A DNA stretch of 18,878 bases from Phaeocystidibacter sp965659725 (GCA_965659725.1 CBFHXG010000042.1:1-18878), one strand, 5' to 3'. Counted from the first letter of the stretch, positions 1 to 7,849 are shown. Program-made: numbers and translations. The notes: a model not told the origin generated them from the letters alone.

Positions 1-21
1 TAGTTCTAGCTTTAGGGATAG

Positions 22-294
22 GACTTTAAAACTGAGTTGTTATGGGAGCAGCAATGCATCAATGCTTTTATTACTGGCAAGGACATCGCTGAAATGATCG
101 ATGATAAAGGAGGTCTTCCGATTAAGATTACGTTCAGACCTCCACTTGAGAACAAGCAAGATGATCGCAATAAACTGTAAGAAAGCAAAAGAGTAAATGA
201 GATACATGAATCAAAAGGTCGTGAAATCACCACCTCTGAACAAGGTCAAAAGGAACCTGTATACCGCATGTATACCAAGTCCGAACACCTTTGA
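22..294 (+). pseudogene. Possible decayed C-terminal gene remnant with in-frame stops
   Basis: No intact gene lies in 1-432. One plus-strand frame nevertheless reads like protein on both sides of an internal TAA at 178-180. Before it the frame gives WEQQCINAFITGKDIAEMID and then GLPIKITFRPPLENKQ; after it, a charged stretch ending in EPVYRMYTKSEHL and a TGA at 292-294. The same frame carries TAG stops at 1-3, 7-9, 13-15 and 19-21, so nothing upstream in this window can supply a start. I do not recognise the family. An overlapping frame from ATG 197 to TGA 322 could encode 41 residues but has no supporting motif. The rest, 295-420, shows nothing else I can name. This may be non-coding sequence that reads well by chance. 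Confidence 0.3.
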
Positions 295-420
295 GAAACG
301 CATTGAATATGTAAAAGTTTGATTGTGAGTAATTTGCATAAGAAAAAGTCGTAACGCACCACAGCGTCTACTTTTAAGCCAGAAACTATTCCACCCTACT
401 CCTGTTTTGTCTCTAGAATG

Positions 421-428
421 TACTTTTG
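421..428 (+). promoter_or_regulatory. Bacteroidota -7 promoter box (TACTTTTG)
   Basis: TACTTTTG fits the Bacteroidota primary-sigma consensus TANNTTTG and ends 4 bases before the ATG at 433. Transcription would begin at or next to the start codon. I see no TTG -33 box 19-21 bases upstream; the nearest TTG, at 407-409, is only 11 bases away, so the promoter call rests on the -7 box alone. Confidence 0.45.
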
Positions 429-432
429 AGGC

Positions 433-726
433 ATGAAAGCAAAAACACAGATCATCATTGTAGTAGGAACCCTCCTCGTAGGAACCGTCTTTGTATTGCT
501 CATGAAGCAGTATAAGCCAATGGCCAACTACGATGGATACAAAACGGTACGTGAGCTATACTTCCGTCCTCAAAGCCCAACGGACAGGATCGTGTTACAG
601 GAGAAAGAAGAGGATGGTGAAACCCTTCAGAGGGTGGTGCGTATTACTCCTCAGTTCTTGGAGACGTCTATCGTGGAAGTCGATCTTGACACGATCAACA
701 AAGCGGTGTGGAAGGAGATCGAATGA
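433..726 (+). CDS. Small single-helix membrane protein, function unknown
   Basis: This encodes a 97-residue protein I do not recognise. A hydrophobic segment at about residues 7-24, after the basic start MKAKT, is a membrane anchor or uncleaved signal. The remaining about 70 residues are charged and would lie outside the cytoplasm if the basic N-terminus stays inside (inference). There is no lipobox and no cysteine. The ATG at 433 is preceded by a good -7 box and no Shine-Dalgarno sequence, as is common in this phylum. The gene stands alone. Its TGA (724-726) directly touches the opposing stop codon of korB, so the two transcripts probably overlap. A 92-codon frame overlapping it in another register is a shadow. 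Confidence 0.7.
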   Translation: MKAKTQIIIVVGTLLVGTVFVLLMKQYKPMANYDGYKTVRELYFRPQSPTDRIVLQEKEEDGETLQRVVRITPQFLETSIVEVDLDTINKAVWKEIE

Positions 727-1740
727 TCACTTTACCTCCCAAGTATTTCTTCCCGCCAGTAGTTTATCTAGATCACCTTCACCTTTGATATTCTTGGCTG
801 AAGCAAGCTGACCTTCTAAAAGGTCTTCATACGTCGCCCGCTCCACAGAAAACAACACACCAAATGGCCTTGGCAACCCATCAGAAGGATCGTCGAACAT
901 ACGGGTGAGAATGTACGCCTTCATGGAATCATTCTCATCGTGCAACCAGCAATCATCGGCAGAATATCCATCCCGTAGGTCAACAGACCTCGGTTGTAAG
1001 CCTTCCAGTATGATGCCTTTGGTTCCATTTGCGTAGGTAAGCGGCTTTCCGTGTTCGAGATACAGCGTGTGGAAAGGCTTGCCCTTCTTATCGGTCATCA
1101 CTTCAAAGGCTCCATCATTGAATACATTGCAGTTCTGATAGATCTCTAAGAAGCTAGTGCCCTTATGTTGATGGGATCTCAATAGCATCTCACGTTGATG
1201 AAGTGGATCCCTATCTGCCGTTCTTGCAATGAAAGTAGCATCTGCTCCATGCGCAAGCGCCAATGGGTTGAACGGATGATCGATGGCTCCCATCGGACTC
1301 GACTTGGTCACTTGACCTTCAGGCGAGGTAGGTGAATACTGACCTTTGGTAAGACCGTATATCTCATTATTGAATAGGAGCACGTTCACATCCAAGTTGC
1401 GTCTCAGCAGGTGGATCAGGTGGTTCCCTCCTATCGAAAGGCCGTCGCCATCACCCGTCACTATCCACAAGGACAACTCCGGATGAGCGACCTTTAGTCC
1501 GGTTGCAACACTTGGAGCTCGCCCATGGATACTATGCATTCCATAGGTGTTCATGTAATAAGGGAAGCGTGAAGAACAACCGATCCCACTAATAAAAACG
1601 ATGTCTTCTTTAGGTGTATCCAGATCGGGCATTATCGTTTGCACCTGCTTGAGAATGGAGTAATCTCCACACCCTGGGCACCAACGAACGTCTTGATCCG
1701 TCGAAAAATCCTTTGCGGTATAGGTAGGGTTCTCACTCAT
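727..1740 (-). CDS. korB: 2-oxoglutarate:ferredoxin oxidoreductase, beta subunit
   Basis: This is the thiamine-diphosphate (TPP)-binding beta subunit of a two-subunit 2-oxoacid:ferredoxin oxidoreductase. With KorA it oxidatively decarboxylates 2-oxoglutarate to succinyl-CoA and reduces ferredoxin, and can work in the reverse, CO2-fixing direction in some organisms. The protein has 337 residues. Cys21 and Cys24 (WCPGCGD), Cys55 (IGCSSRFP) and Cys204 (YQNCNVF) have the spacing of the four [4Fe-4S] ligands known in this family. GDGDGLSIGGNH (96-107) and NNEIYGLTKGQYSPT (124-138) are the TPP/Mg-binding region. It is the last gene of the operon; its ATG shares one base with the korA stop (TAATG), implying coupled translation. 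2-Oxoglutarate is inferred from the subunit architecture; another 2-oxoacid is possible. Confidence 0.95.
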   Translation of the reverse strand: MSENPTYTAKDFSTDQDVRWCPGCGDYSILKQVQTIMPDLDTPKEDIVFISGIGCSSRFPYYMNTYGMHSIHGRAPSVATGLKVAHPELSLWIVTGDGDGLSIGGNHLIHLLRRNLDVNVLLFNNEIYGLTKGQYSPTSPEGQVTKSSPMGAIDHPFNPLALAHGADATFIARTADRDPLHQREMLLRSHQHKGTSFLEIYQNCNVFNDGAFEVMTDKKGKPFHTLYLEHGKPLTYANGTKGIILEGLQPRSVDLRDGYSADDCWLHDENDSMKAYILTRMFDDPSDGLPRPFGVLFSVERATYEDLLEGQLASAKNIKGEGDLDKLLAGRNTWEVK

Positions 1741-3590
1741 TACGCATCCGCTTTTTGAGATGTTGACAACAGCTTTGCCACTTCCTCCTTGATCTCCGTG
1801 GCCTTATATGGCAATCCTTGGATCTTGGTCATTGATTGGGCATCAACAAAATAAATATCTCTCAGGAGGCGAACGAGTTGTCCGTTATTAATCTCTGGTA
1901 CTACGACCTTCTTGAAGTTTTTAATGACCCCTTCCAACTCTGGGTGGAACGGGAATAAGTGTCTAAGATGAACGTGGCTAACGGCATGCCCTTCAGCCCT
2001 AAGTTCGCGGACTGCTACCTTGATGGCACCGAGGGTAGAGCCCCAGCCGATCACTAGCACATCACCATTATCTTCACCTTCTTCCAGGCGCAATGGTGAA
2101 TAGGAAACAGAAACGGATTCCACTTTGGCAGCTCGGGTCTTGACCATGAACTCGTGGTTTTCGGGACTGTACGAAACGTTTCCTGTAAGGTCTTCCTTCT
2201 CCAACCCTCCTACTCGATGTTCACCACCTTTTTCACCCGGCACGGCCCATTTTCTAACTCCATTTTCATCTCTTTCATACGGCAGATATTCACCTTTTGA
2301 GAGGTCTGCCTTGTGTGGAGTTATCGTCTCTAGTTCTGCGCTCTGTGGAAACCTCCAAGGCTCTGAGCCATTTGCGATGTATCCATCGGAAAGCACCATT
2401 ACGGGAGTCATGTGTTCTACTGCGATCTTGGTCGCTTCGTAAACGGTATCGAAAGCATCGCTAGGACTGGCGGCAGCTAGAACGGGAAGGGGTGCCTCAC
2501 CATTCCTTCCATAGATGGCCTGCATCAAGTCGGCTTGCTCCGTTTTGGTTGGTAGTCCGGTTGACGGACCGCCACGTTGGACATTCACCACAACGAGGGG
2601 CAGCTCTAGCATTACAGCCAACCCAATTGCCTCCATTTTCAATGCAATGCCGGGTCCGGATGACGCCGTTACACCCAAACTTCCTCCAAAACTTGCTCCG
2701 ATAGCCGAGGTAACGGCTGCGATCTCATCTTCCGCTTGGAAGGTCTTCACGCCAAAGTTCTTATGTCGGGATAACTCATGGAGTATATCTGATGCCGGCG
2801 TGATAGGGTATGAACCATAGAATAGTGGAAGTCCTGCTCTTCGGCTAGCCGCGATCATTCCCAAAGCCGTGGCTTGGTTACCAGAAATGTTCCGGTATGT
2901 ACCTGGTTGTTTCTTTGCTGGCTTGACGATATAACGCGGGAGACTGGCTTCCACGGTTTCGCCGTAGTGATAACCGGCCTTTAGCACCAAAATATTGGCG
3001 TCGGCTATCTCCGGCTTCTTGGCAAACTTCTCTTTTAGGAATTGCAAGGTTCGATCGATGGATCGTCCATAGATCCAATAGAGGAAGCCGAGAACGAACA
3101 TGTTCTTTGACCTGTCGCGATCCTTGGTACCCAATTGTGTTTCCTTGAGCGCCTCTCTGGTTAACTTGGTAACATCTAACTCGATCACTTGATAGTTGCC
3201 TTTGGCATCGCCAAGAAGATCAACATCCTCCTCATAGCCAGCGAGCTTAAGATTCCTTTTATCGAATCCGGAAGTGTTGGCAACGATGATTCCGCCTTGT
3301 TTGAGCTCTCCTATATTCTTCTTCAGGGCAGCTGCATTCATTACAACGAGGACGTCGATACGGCCTCCGGGGGTGTGAATGGACTCGCTACCAAAATTCA
3401 GCTTGAAGCCAGAAACACCGGCTACCGTGCCTTGTGGGGCGCGGATCTCGGCTGGGAAGTCTGGAAAAGTTGAAAGGTCGTTTCCGTAGAGGGCTGCGGT
3501 ATGCGAGAACTCGGATCCCGTTAATTGAATACCATCACCTGAATCTCCGGAAAATAATATCGTAACCTTGGAAAGCTCTTTTGGGGTCAT
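1740..3590 (-). CDS. korA: 2-oxoglutarate:ferredoxin oxidoreductase, fused gamma-alpha subunit
   Basis: This is the large subunit partner of KorB, 616 residues. The N-terminal gamma domain (about 1-200) begins with the glycine-rich VTILFSGDSGDGIQLTGSEF. The alpha domain (about 235-610) carries YPITPASDIL (261-270), which packs against the thiamine cofactor, then a pyrimidine-binding-like region around the QRGGPSTGLPTKTEQAD stretch, and the conserved VVVPEINNGQLVRLLRD near the C-terminus. Gamma and alpha fused in one chain is the usual arrangement for the two-subunit enzyme. No ferredoxin-like delta subunit is encoded nearby, so electrons must pass to a ferredoxin made elsewhere. The ATG overlaps the stop of the upstream nifU-like gene by 4 bases (ATGA). 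Confidence 0.95.
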   Translation of the reverse strand: MTPKELSKVTILFSGDSGDGIQLTGSEFSHTAALYGNDLSTFPDFPAEIRAPQGTVAGVSGFKLNFGSESIHTPGGRIDVLVVMNAAALKKNIGELKQGGIIVANTSGFDKRNLKLAGYEEDVDLLGDAKGNYQVIELDVTKLTREALKETQLGTKDRDRSKNMFVLGFLYWIYGRSIDRTLQFLKEKFAKKPEIADANILVLKAGYHYGETVEASLPRYIVKPAKKQPGTYRNISGNQATALGMIAASRRAGLPLFYGSYPITPASDILHELSRHKNFGVKTFQAEDEIAAVTSAIGASFGGSLGVTASSGPGIALKMEAIGLAVMLELPLVVVNVQRGGPSTGLPTKTEQADLMQAIYGRNGEAPLPVLAAASPSDAFDTVYEATKIAVEHMTPVMVLSDGYIANGSEPWRFPQSAELETITPHKADLSKGEYLPYERDENGVRKWAVPGEKGGEHRVGGLEKEDLTGNVSYSPENHEFMVKTRAAKVESVSVSYSPLRLEEGEDNGDVLVIGWGSTLGAIKVAVRELRAEGHAVSHVHLRHLFPFHPELEGVIKNFKKVVVPEINNGQLVRLLRDIYFVDAQSMTKIQGLPYKATEIKEEVAKLLSTSQKADA

Positions 3591-3850
3591 GATGCACTCG
3601 CTTCAGAGCTAAGCGCTTGCTCTACTCTGTCGATTTGAGGAACGTGTTTCTTGATGGTCATTTCCACTCCACTCTTCAATGTCATCTGATTTACAGAGCA
3701 ACCTGTGCAAGCACCGTGAAGTTGAACACGAACGATATTATCGTCGGTCAGTTCAACAAAGGAAATATCTCCTCCGTCTGATTTCAAGAATGGGCGGATC
3801 TCGTTGAGGGCCAACAAGATCTTATCGATGGTTTCTTGATTCTGGCTCAT
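3587..3850 (-). CDS. NifU C-terminal-domain Fe-S scaffold/carrier protein
   Basis: This 87-residue protein is a stand-alone NifU C-terminal (NFU) domain, which binds and hands on Fe-S clusters in the cytoplasm. The family signature is complete: IRPFLKSDGGDISFVEL (18-34) followed by the cluster-binding CXXC in LHGACTGCSVNQMTLKSGVE (Cys48, Cys51). Two such proteins usually share one [4Fe-4S] cluster across a dimer. The gene sits between mrp and korA with ATGA overlaps at both ends. The likely job is to deliver a cluster to KorB and other cytoplasmic targets (inference from position). It lacks the A-type domain of E. coli NfuA, so I assign no symbol. Confidence 0.92.
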   Translation of the reverse strand: MSQNQETIDKILLALNEIRPFLKSDGGDISFVELTDDNIVRVQLHGACTGCSVNQMTLKSGVEMTIKKHVPQIDRVEQALSSEASAS

Positions 3851-5001
3851 ACTGTCTTTTCTTTTTTCGGAGAACAGCCGGCCATAGTTGTAATGCGCAC
3901 AGCTTCTGTTGGCGGTAGGTTATCATTTCGCTCCACAAGTGATTCCACCATATTCTGTGTCATCTTCTTGAACGCCTCTGCGATCGGTGTATCTTCTTGC
4001 ATCACTGCAGGGCGGCCTACATCACCTGCTTCTCTTACACTTTGCACCAACGGAATTTCTCCGAGGAAAGGAACCTTCAATTCTTCCGTTAGGTTCTTCG
4101 CTCCAGATCTCCCGAAGATGTAATACTTGTTGTCTGGCAGTTCTTCAGGTGTAAAGTACGACATGTTCTCTACGATACCCAACACGGGTACATTGATGGC
4201 ATCCATGCGGAACATGGCCACACCTTTACGCGCATCTGCCAATGCAATATTCTGTGGAGTACTCACTACGATGGAACCTGTAACAGGCACCGCTTGAACC
4301 AAACTCAAATGGATATCACCGGGTCCCGGAGGAAGGTCGATCAACAAGAAGTCCAGCTCACCCCAATGGGCATCGCGAATCAACTGATTCAATGCCTTGG
4401 TAGCCATAGGCCCTCTCCAAACTACCGCTTGATCCATGCCGGCAAAGAACCCGATCGAAAGGAGTTTCACGCCGTAGCTTTCCACCGGGTCCATCAACTT
4501 CTTGCCGCCCACTTCGATGGAGCCTGGCTTTTCGTTGACTACGTCGAACATCATTGGCATAGATGGACCATGTATATCAGCATCTACCAAACCCACCTTG
4601 AAGCCCATCTTAGCTAGCGAAACAGCAAGGTTAGCAGTGATGGTGCTTTTACCAACTCCACCTTTTCCCGATGCCACCGCAATGATGTTCTTCACACCAG
4701 GGAGCTCTTCACCCTTCAGTTGCTGTTGAGCTGCAACCTTCTGCTTGGCCTCTTCGGGAACGATGACGTTCACCTTGATCTTTGCCTTCGGATAGGCATG
4801 CTCGTGAACCGCCTTTAGGATATTCACCTCAAGCTTCTTTTTCGCCTGAAGGGTTGGGTTCATACTGATCACATCTAGCTCAACTTCATCCCCAAAGACC
4901 TGGATGTTGCGAACGTGTCCTGCTTCAATGAGATTGGTATTTCCCTCCGTTGCCTCAACGTGTTGTAAGGACTTGTATATCTGCGACTTATCGTACTTCA
5001 T
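3847..5001 (-). CDS. mrp: Mrp/ApbC-type P-loop ATPase, Fe-S cluster carrier
   Basis: This Mrp/NBP35-family ATPase (384 residues from ATG 5001) takes part in Fe-S cluster transfer. An N-terminal MIP18/DUF59-like domain (about 1-85) precedes the deviant Walker A SGKGGVGKST (111-120); LVDADIHGPSMPMMF and LLIDLPPGPGDIHLSL are the other nucleotide-site motifs. The CXXC that normally holds the cluster is absent: after VENMSYF the sequence reads TPEELPDNKYYIFG. The only cysteine is near the C-terminus (AGCSPKK). I recall this variant as common in Bacteroidota Mrp proteins. The open frame extends nine codons to a TTG at 5028, but that extension would overlap the -7 box at 5026-5033, so ATG 5001 is preferred. 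It is the first gene of the operon. Confidence 0.93.
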   Translation of the reverse strand: MKYDKSQIYKSLQHVEATEGNTNLIEAGHVRNIQVFGDEVELDVISMNPTLQAKKKLEVNILKAVHEHAYPKAKIKVNVIVPEEAKQKVAAQQQLKGEELPGVKNIIAVASGKGGVGKSTITANLAVSLAKMGFKVGLVDADIHGPSMPMMFDVVNEKPGSIEVGGKKLMDPVESYGVKLLSIGFFAGMDQAVVWRGPMATKALNQLIRDAHWGELDFLLIDLPPGPGDIHLSLVQAVPVTGSIVVSTPQNIALADARKGVAMFRMDAINVPVLGIVENMSYFTPEELPDNKYYIFGRSGAKNLTEELKVPFLGEIPLVQSVREAGDVGRPAVMQEDTPIAEAFKKMTQNMVESLVERNDNLPPTEAVRITTMAGCSPKKEKTV

Positions 5002-5025
5002 TGTATCGTCTCGAAATTGGATGGT

Positions 5026-5033
5026 CAAAGGTA
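5026..5033 (-). promoter_or_regulatory. -7 promoter box for the mrp-korB operon (TACCTTTG)
   Basis: Read on the minus strand, positions 5033 to 5026 give TACCTTTG, a perfect match to TANNTTTG. Initiation about 5 bases downstream would leave a leader of roughly 20 bases before the mrp ATG at 5001. No TTG -33 box is visible at the usual distance. The position also argues against the TTG start at 5028. Confidence 0.55.
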
Positions 5034-5182
5034 CGAAATGACCACTGATTCGAGCTATTTTGATCGACCGTAACTATGAGCGTTATTGGTGTTTTCTATT
5101 TGAAATGGGGGTGACGAGTTTATGCAACATCATCTGAAATAAATTAACTTTCCGTTACAACAGGGCATAGAACGTCATTCAT

Positions 5183-5190
5183 TACCTTAG
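5183..5190 (+). promoter_or_regulatory. Likely -7 promoter box for ftsX (TACCTTAG)
   Basis: TACCTTAG differs from TANNTTTG by one base and ends 8 bases before the ftsX ATG at 5199. The intergenic stretch 5002-5198 between the divergent mrp and ftsX units contains no other convincing box on the plus strand, and no clear -33 element. Confidence 0.4.
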
Positions 5191-5198
5191 CCGCGATT

Positions 5199-6077
5199 AT
5201 GGCCAGATCAGAAGAAAAATTCCATAAAAGACGACTCCGTTCATCTTACCTATCGGTGATCATCAGCATCACCTTGGTCCTATTCATGCTCGGCACATTT
5301 GGTACCGTTGTATTGAAATCCGACGAGATCACAAGAGGTCTTTTAGAGGACTACGCCTTTACCGTAATGCTCAAGAACGACGCTCCCGAAGCTGATGTTC
5401 GACAGCTACAGAAGGAACTCGAATTATCCGATAAGGTTGTCTCAACGGAGTTCGTTCCAAAAGAAGAAGCGGCCATCGAATTGCAAGAATCCATCGGCGA
5501 AGATTTCGTTGATTTCTTGAACTACAATCCTCTTAGCGATGCCATCGTCGTGAAGATGCAATACAATTTCGTGAACACGGATGATGTTGAAGCATTCAAG
5601 GATGATCTGCTGCAAAGTGGTTTGATCATCGATGTGGCCTACGACCCAAATGTATTGGACATCGTCAATGCCAATATTCGCAGGATCAGCACAGGGCTGT
5701 TGATCGGAGCCGTTCTACTCATCTTGATTTCTATTGCATTGATCAATTCTAGCATCCGACTGTCCATTTACTCGAAACGATTTACCATAAAGACCATGCA
5801 ATTGGTGGGAGCCACCAAGACCTTCATCCAAAAGCCCTTTATGCGTCAGAGTGCACAACTAGGGATCTTTGGAGGGGTGCTAGCTTCTATCATGCTTGGC
5901 GGAATATTCTACTTTGGCCGTGATGCCATCGCAGCCATGAACCTCAACATCGACCTTCCATTTGCGCTGATGATCTTCGGCGGAATGATCGTGTTTGGGT
6001 CATTTTTAGCGTGGAGTTGTACCTTCGTTGCAGTGAAACGCTACCTGAAACTGAAGACGGACGAATTATACTATTGA
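5199..6077 (+). CDS. ftsX: Cell-division ABC-type permease subunit FtsX
   Basis: FtsX is the membrane subunit of the FtsEX complex, which couples ATP hydrolysis by FtsE to activation of peptidoglycan hydrolases at the division site. The 292-residue protein has the family layout: a basic N-terminal tail, a first membrane helix (about 18-39), an extracytoplasmic domain (about 40-160), then three helices at about 165-185, 218-240 and 254-278. RFTIKTMQLVGATKTFIQKPF (194-214) is the conserved cytoplasmic loop thought to contact FtsE. ftsE is not adjacent, which is usual in Bacteroidota. The DUF3098 gene begins one base after the stop, so the two are probably co-transcribed with uppP and truB. Confidence 0.93.
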   Translation: MARSEEKFHKRRLRSSYLSVIISITLVLFMLGTFGTVVLKSDEITRGLLEDYAFTVMLKNDAPEADVRQLQKELELSDKVVSTEFVPKEEAAIELQESIGEDFVDFLNYNPLSDAIVVKMQYNFVNTDDVEAFKDDLLQSGLIIDVAYDPNVLDIVNANIRRISTGLLIGAVLLILISIALINSSIRLSIYSKRFTIKTMQLVGATKTFIQKPFMRQSAQLGIFGGVLASIMLGGIFYFGRDAIAAMNLNIDLPFALMIFGGMIVFGSFLAWSCTFVAVKRYLKLKTDELYY

Positions 6078-6078
6078 T

Positions 6079-6339
6079 ATGAAAACAGCCACATTTCTCT
6101 TTGGAAAAATGAATTACATCCTGATGGCAATCGGCCTCTTTTTGATCACCATCGGATACATCTTGATGATCGGTGGAGGTTCTGACGATCCGGCCGTTTT
6201 TAACCCGGAGATCTTTAGCGCACAACGCATCGCCGTTGCTCCAGCCCTATTGGTTCTCGGATTCGTTGTAGAGGTTTTCGCCATCATGTGGCGCCCGAAA
6301 AAAGAGGCTTCAGCTTCTGAAGAGACATCTGCTGAATAA
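6079..6339 (+). CDS. DUF3098 family small membrane protein
   Basis: This 86-residue inner-membrane protein has two predicted helices, at about residues 10-32 and 51-70, joined by a short loop with NPEIFSAQRIAVAPALLVLG, the hallmark of DUF3098. The family is largely restricted to Bacteroidota and its function is unknown. The tail after the second helix is rich in Glu, Ser and Ala. Its place between ftsX and uppP, one base after the former and five before the latter, is conserved in many Bacteroidota (from memory) and suggests a link with cell-envelope synthesis or division. Confidence 0.88.
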   Translation: MKTATFLFGKMNYILMAIGLFLITIGYILMIGGGSDDPAVFNPEIFSAQRIAVAPALLVLGFVVEVFAIMWRPKKEASASEETSAE

Positions 6340-6344
6340 GCGCA

Positions 6345-7145
6345 ATGAGCATTCTTGAAGCCATTGTCCTTGGTATCGTACAAGGACTCACCGAGTTCCT
6401 TCCTGTTAGTTCGAGTGGCCATCTGGAGATCGTAAAAAGACTCTTTGGTGGAGATAACATCCCTGAGGAAGGTGTTTTGTTTACCGTCATATTACACGGT
6501 GCCACCGCACTATCCACCATTGTCATTTATCGAAAAGATATCATTTCCTTGTTCAAGGGATTGTTCCAGTTCAGGTGGAATGATGAGACCAAGTTCATCT
6601 CTTTCATCGCACTTTCCATGATACCTGCCGGTTTTGTTGGATTGATGTTCGAAGCAGAGATCACCGATCTTTTCGATCAAAACCTTGCCTTAGTGGGGGC
6701 CATGCTCATTATCACTAGCTTGCTCCTACTCTTAGCCGATCGAGCCAAGAAAACCCATAAGAAGGTTAGCGGTTTTGAAGCCGTAGTCATTGGAGTTTCA
6801 CAAGCCATTGCTATTCTGCCAGGCATTTCTAGATCAGGAGCAACCATCAGTACGTCTGTACTTTTGGGCATCGACAGAGATAAAGCTGCACGTTTTTCCT
6901 TCTTGATGGTCATTCCATTGATTCTCGGCAAGATGTTGCTGGATGTAAAGGACATTGCCTCTGGTGAAGTCGTTCTTCAAGAGACATCTATGCTGCCTTT
7001 GGTCCTTGGCTTTGCTGCTGCATTTGTAGTTGGTCTATTTGCCTGCAGATGGATGATCGCACTTGTTAAGAAGGCCAAGCTCACCTACTTCGCTATCTAC
7101 TGCTTCATCGTAGGTACCATCGCATCGATCTATACCGTCATTTGA
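6345..7145 (+). CDS. uppP: Undecaprenyl-diphosphate phosphatase (BacA/UppP)
   Basis: This integral membrane enzyme removes a phosphate from undecaprenyl diphosphate, regenerating the lipid carrier for peptidoglycan and other envelope polymers; high activity gives bacitracin tolerance. The 266-residue length is normal. Both active-site signatures are present: EFLPVSSSGH (17-26) and PGISRSGAT (159-167). Hydrophobic segments run throughout, with GLFACRWMIALVKKAKLTYF near the end. The ATG at 6345 lies five bases after the DUF3098 stop. The stop TGA (7143-7145) shares one base with the truB ATG (TGATG), so translation is probably coupled. Confidence 0.96.
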   Translation: MSILEAIVLGIVQGLTEFLPVSSSGHLEIVKRLFGGDNIPEEGVLFTVILHGATALSTIVIYRKDIISLFKGLFQFRWNDETKFISFIALSMIPAGFVGLMFEAEITDLFDQNLALVGAMLIITSLLLLLADRAKKTHKKVSGFEAVVIGVSQAIAILPGISRSGATISTSVLLGIDRDKAARFSFLMVIPLILGKMLLDVKDIASGEVVLQETSMLPLVLGFAAAFVVGLFACRWMIALVKKAKLTYFAIYCFIVGTIASIYTVI

Positions 7146-7849
7146 TGGAAGATTGGTCGCTCGAAGCACTTCGTGAAGGCAAGGTTCTAACGGTAGACAA
7201 ACCCCTTGATTGGACGTCGTTCGACGTAGTGAACAAGATCAAATTTGCCATAAGAAAGACCCATGGATTGAAGAAGTTCAAGGTGGGGCATGCAGGTACT
7301 TTAGACCCAAAGGCAACGGGTTTACTGATCGTTTGCATTGGAAGGGCTACCAAGACCATCCCAGAGTTGATGGGACAATCGAAGAAGTATGTGGCCGAGA
7401 TCAAACTAGGAGAAACAACGCCGAGTTACGATACGGAAACGCAACCGGATCAGACCTTTCCAACGGATCACATCAATCTCGACCTCATCGCTCAAACCCT
7501 TCCTCAATTCGTAGGTGAGATCATGCAGAAGCCCCCCATTTTCTCTGCTATCAAAAAAGAGGGGAAGAGATTGTACGAACATGCCAGAAAGGGCGAAGAC
7601 GTGGAGATCACAGCTCGCCCCGTTCAGATCTACTCCATCGAAATCATCGAATTAAAAGATGATGTCCTTACGCTGGATATTCATTGTGGTAAAGGAACCT
7701 ATATCCGTTCATTGGCCCACGACCTAGGAATGGCCTTGAATAGTGGTTCTTACCTGGTTGGACTTCGACGTACGGCAATCGGAGACTTCAAGGTAGATGA
7801 CGCTTGGGATGTAGAGCCGATATGCCAGAAAGTTCGAGAAGCTATTTGA
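7145..7849 (+). CDS. truB: tRNA pseudouridine-55 synthase TruB
   Basis: TruB converts uridine 55 in the T-loop of elongator tRNAs to pseudouridine and also acts as a tRNA-folding chaperone. The catalytic motif GHAGTLDPKATGLL places the nucleophilic aspartate at residue 54. VDKPLDWTSFDVV at the N-terminus, KPPIFSAIKKEGKRLYEHAR, and GTYIRSLAHDLG are further family motifs. The protein has 234 residues, somewhat short because it lacks a full C-terminal PUA domain, as usual in this phylum. I chose the ATG at 7145, which overlaps the uppP stop; a TTG one codon earlier is less likely. Its TGA directly abuts the stop codon of the opposing gene. Confidence 0.95.
   Translation: MEDWSLEALREGKVLTVDKPLDWTSFDVVNKIKFAIRKTHGLKKFKVGHAGTLDPKATGLLIVCIGRATKTIPELMGQSKKYVAEIKLGETTPSYDTETQPDQTFPTDHINLDLIAQTLPQFVGEIMQKPPIFSAIKKEGKRLYEHARKGEDVEITARPVQIYSIEIIELKDDVLTLDIHCGKGTYIRSLAHDLGMALNSGSYLVGLRRTAIGDFKVDDAWDVEPICQKVREAI

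Noticed and set aside
12..233. Minus-strand 73-codon open frame at the left edge
   Set aside because: It is antisense to the more protein-like plus-strand remnant. Its translation is Ser/Leu-rich with no motif, and there is no promoter box before it.
2125..2820. Plus-strand open frames inside korA
   Set aside because: They lie wholly antisense to a strongly conserved gene, with biased composition and no recognisable features.
5002..5198. Riboswitch or small RNA in the mrp-ftsX divergent region
   Set aside because: I found no extended stems, no terminator and no conserved leader pattern. Only the two -7 boxes could be supported.
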